From Bdellovibrionales bacterium GWA2_49_15 (GTDB lineage Bacteria > Bdellovibrionota > Bacteriovoracia > Bacteriovoracales > Bacteriovoracaceae), in assembly GCA_001769855.1 (NCBI GenBank), contig MEPP01000028.1, forward strand, positions 1-64,000: DNA of 64,000 nt, read 5' to 3'. Shown piece after piece: positions 62,970 through 64,000 of this stretch. The stretch's first letter is position 1, and each line of letters begins with the position of its first letter. Both the position numbers and the translations under genes were made by a program. The notes beneath the pieces are model-generated. The model was given only the letters and a program-made list of their open reading frames with translations. It had not been told where the DNA came from and ran no database searches.

Positions 62970-64000
62970 TTACCAGAAAACAAACGTCTCCCGGGCGATT
63001 TCAATCCCGGCGTTAAATTTGAACTGATAACTCAGGATTGTGAGAGCAAAGCCACCTCCACCCGCATTGATCTCGGCCACTTCTCTTCGGAAGGCCGCAT
63101 TGATAAGCTTTGCCCTGACTCGCTGATGTTTCTCACGATTGAACTGCCGTGTCCAGCTATCCTGACCTTGAGTGGGAAAATGTTCCTCAAGAGCAAGATC
63201 AAGGCCCGTTCGAAAGACACTGATGGTGGCCTCATTCATGGCCGTGGAATTACAGCTTGCAAATTTGCGATCAAAATCGGCCGCGGTATTTCTGAACTTT
63301 TTAAGACAGGCCTTATAATTGCGGCCAACCTGCGCCGTGATGGAACTTCTTAAATTTTCCTGTGGCACATGTTCGGCGATTTTCAACGGAATGGAATGTT
63401 CCAGAATCATGATTCCGGCATCTTTCTTAATTTGCCCGAGAACTTCCTTAAGCTGATTGTCATTTTTGGTATTGACCGCCAGGGTGATCGCCTCACGCCG
63501 GGCCGGCGTCAAAATAGTGGTTAAAAGATTGTCCGAAAAAGCACGGGAATCTCCCGGAACATTAGAATGGACTGATTCCTTGAGGGCCTCTTCCAAAATG
63601 AAAAAGGTGGCCTCCAAAGTAAATCCGTCGATTAGCTCGATAATCGCCGTCGGGTCTGCTTGGGCCATAACCTTGGCGCGAAAGCGTCGATCGAGCGCTG
63701 CTAAAACTCTCCGTTGGGCATACTGATCGGTGAACGTGGCGGCAACTTTGAGGCGCAAAACGTCCTGCACGATACTAGGAACCAGCTCCTGATAGAGTGA
63801 GAGGGTGCAGTTGTCAGTAATTTGGGTGAGGCCCGTACTTAGCTCGGCCATATTCGGAATGCCACTTAGGCCTGTCTCGAAACAGCTCCTCACCTGGGTC
63901 TGAACCCGGGTACGCATCTCAGAACTATTGAGATCAAGGCCCACGATCACCGGCATGTCGGCAATGGAGGCATTATACTTGGCGACGCCGATGGCAGGGG
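62970..64000 (-). CDS. Partial gene, C-terminal part of an unknown protein
   Basis: The frame is open from 64000 with no stop, so the gene starts outside the window; the first visible ATG (63956) is probably internal. About 343 residues are visible. They are helical with many charged residues and several Cys (for example NCTLSL, KACLKK, FASCNS), and have no recognised domain. The spacing of helices suggests an alpha-rich extracellular or periplasmic protein, but no signal peptide can be seen. It lies 12 bp upstream of the methyltransferase gene on the same strand. Confidence 0.6.
   Translation of the reverse strand, partial: PAIGVAKYNASIADMPVIVGLDLNSSEMRTRVQTQVRSCFETGLSGIPNMAELSTGLTQITDNCTLSLYQELVPSIVQDVLRLKVAATFTDQYAQRRVLAALDRRFRAKVMAQADPTAIIELIDGFTLEATFFILEEALKESVHSNVPGDSRAFSDNLLTTILTPARREAITLAVNTKNDNQLKEVLGQIKKDAGIMILEHSIPLKIAEHVPQENLRSSITAQVGRNYKACLKKFRNTAADFDRKFASCNSTAMNEATISVFRTGLDLALEEHFPTQGQDSWTRQFNREKHQRVRAKLINAAFRREVAEINAGGGGFALTILSYQFKFNAGIEIARETFVFW

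Noticed and set aside
1..64000. CRISPR arrays, tRNA or rRNA genes, insertion sequences
   Set aside because: No regularly spaced repeats, cloverleaf with acceptor end, rRNA stretch or transposase was seen; weak matches may have been missed by eye.

Overview
The window looks like a piece of a Bdellovibrionota-type (predatory or related delta/Oligoflexia-like) Gram-negative chromosome. Supporting this are many secreted proteins and lipoproteins of unknown family, an HNH endonuclease family that I associate from memory with this group, degenerate HD-GYP and receiver proteins, a NodB deacetylase, and housekeeping genes of proteobacterial type (gltB, htpX, lgt, hrpB, mnmD). The taxonomic call is inference; no rRNA or tRNA is visible.

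Region 1 (about 485-8701) is an integrated mobile element and the most interesting part. It is one minus-strand operon of about 16 tightly packed genes: a winged-helix replication/regulatory protein, a Lar-like zinc protein, a packaging-type P-loop ATPase, a 370-aa capsid candidate, many small one-helix membrane proteins, a secreted virion-like protein and an exported lytic transglycosylase. This suite fits a small tailless, membrane-containing phage of the double-jelly-roll type (PM2/FLiP-like architecture), not a tailed or filamentous phage. No integrase is visible. Its ends are a 26-bp direct repeat, and the left copy is a perfect 11-6-11 dif-like palindrome. The element therefore appears to be an IMEX that uses host Xer recombinases at the chromosome dimer-resolution site. 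Three of its genes were found by hand: 628-783, 1256-1399 and 5403-5510. A hairpin-rich intergenic region (8394-8678) may hold its origin, operator and a small RNA.

Region 2 (8749-17084) starts with a toxin-antitoxin-like pair (AbiEii nucleotidyltransferase plus an XRE regulator with a leaderless promoter). It continues with a beta-barrel protein, a transglutaminase-fold protein, a GNAT, a C45 acyltransferase fused to TPRs, and an HNH endonuclease whose 3' end overlaps a ClpB-like gene by 142 bp.

Region 3 (17364-34318) carries a NodB deacetylase, a Gly-Ser-rich secreted protein, an acyl-CoA dehydrogenase, MnmD, a receiver/degenerate HD-GYP protein, a FabK-like oxidoreductase, a rhomboid protease translationally coupled to gltB, and a GMC oxidoreductase.

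Region 4 (34347-49883) holds an exported PQQ-like propeller operon, a TPR/winged-helix regulator, phosphofructokinase, an FMN reductase, a tandem Usp, a cytochrome-barrel protein, HtpX, a cyclic-nucleotide-type K+ channel and a lysine 2,3-aminomutase-like enzyme.

Region 5 (49880-64000) holds a secreted HExxH metalloprotease operon, an HD protein, HrpB, an ABC-F protein, Lgt, and two adjacent haem-binding sensor proteins, the second of which has lost its kinase. A methyltransferase and a truncated exported-type protein close the window. Genes alternate strands often and many convergent neighbours overlap by a few bases, so operons are short.
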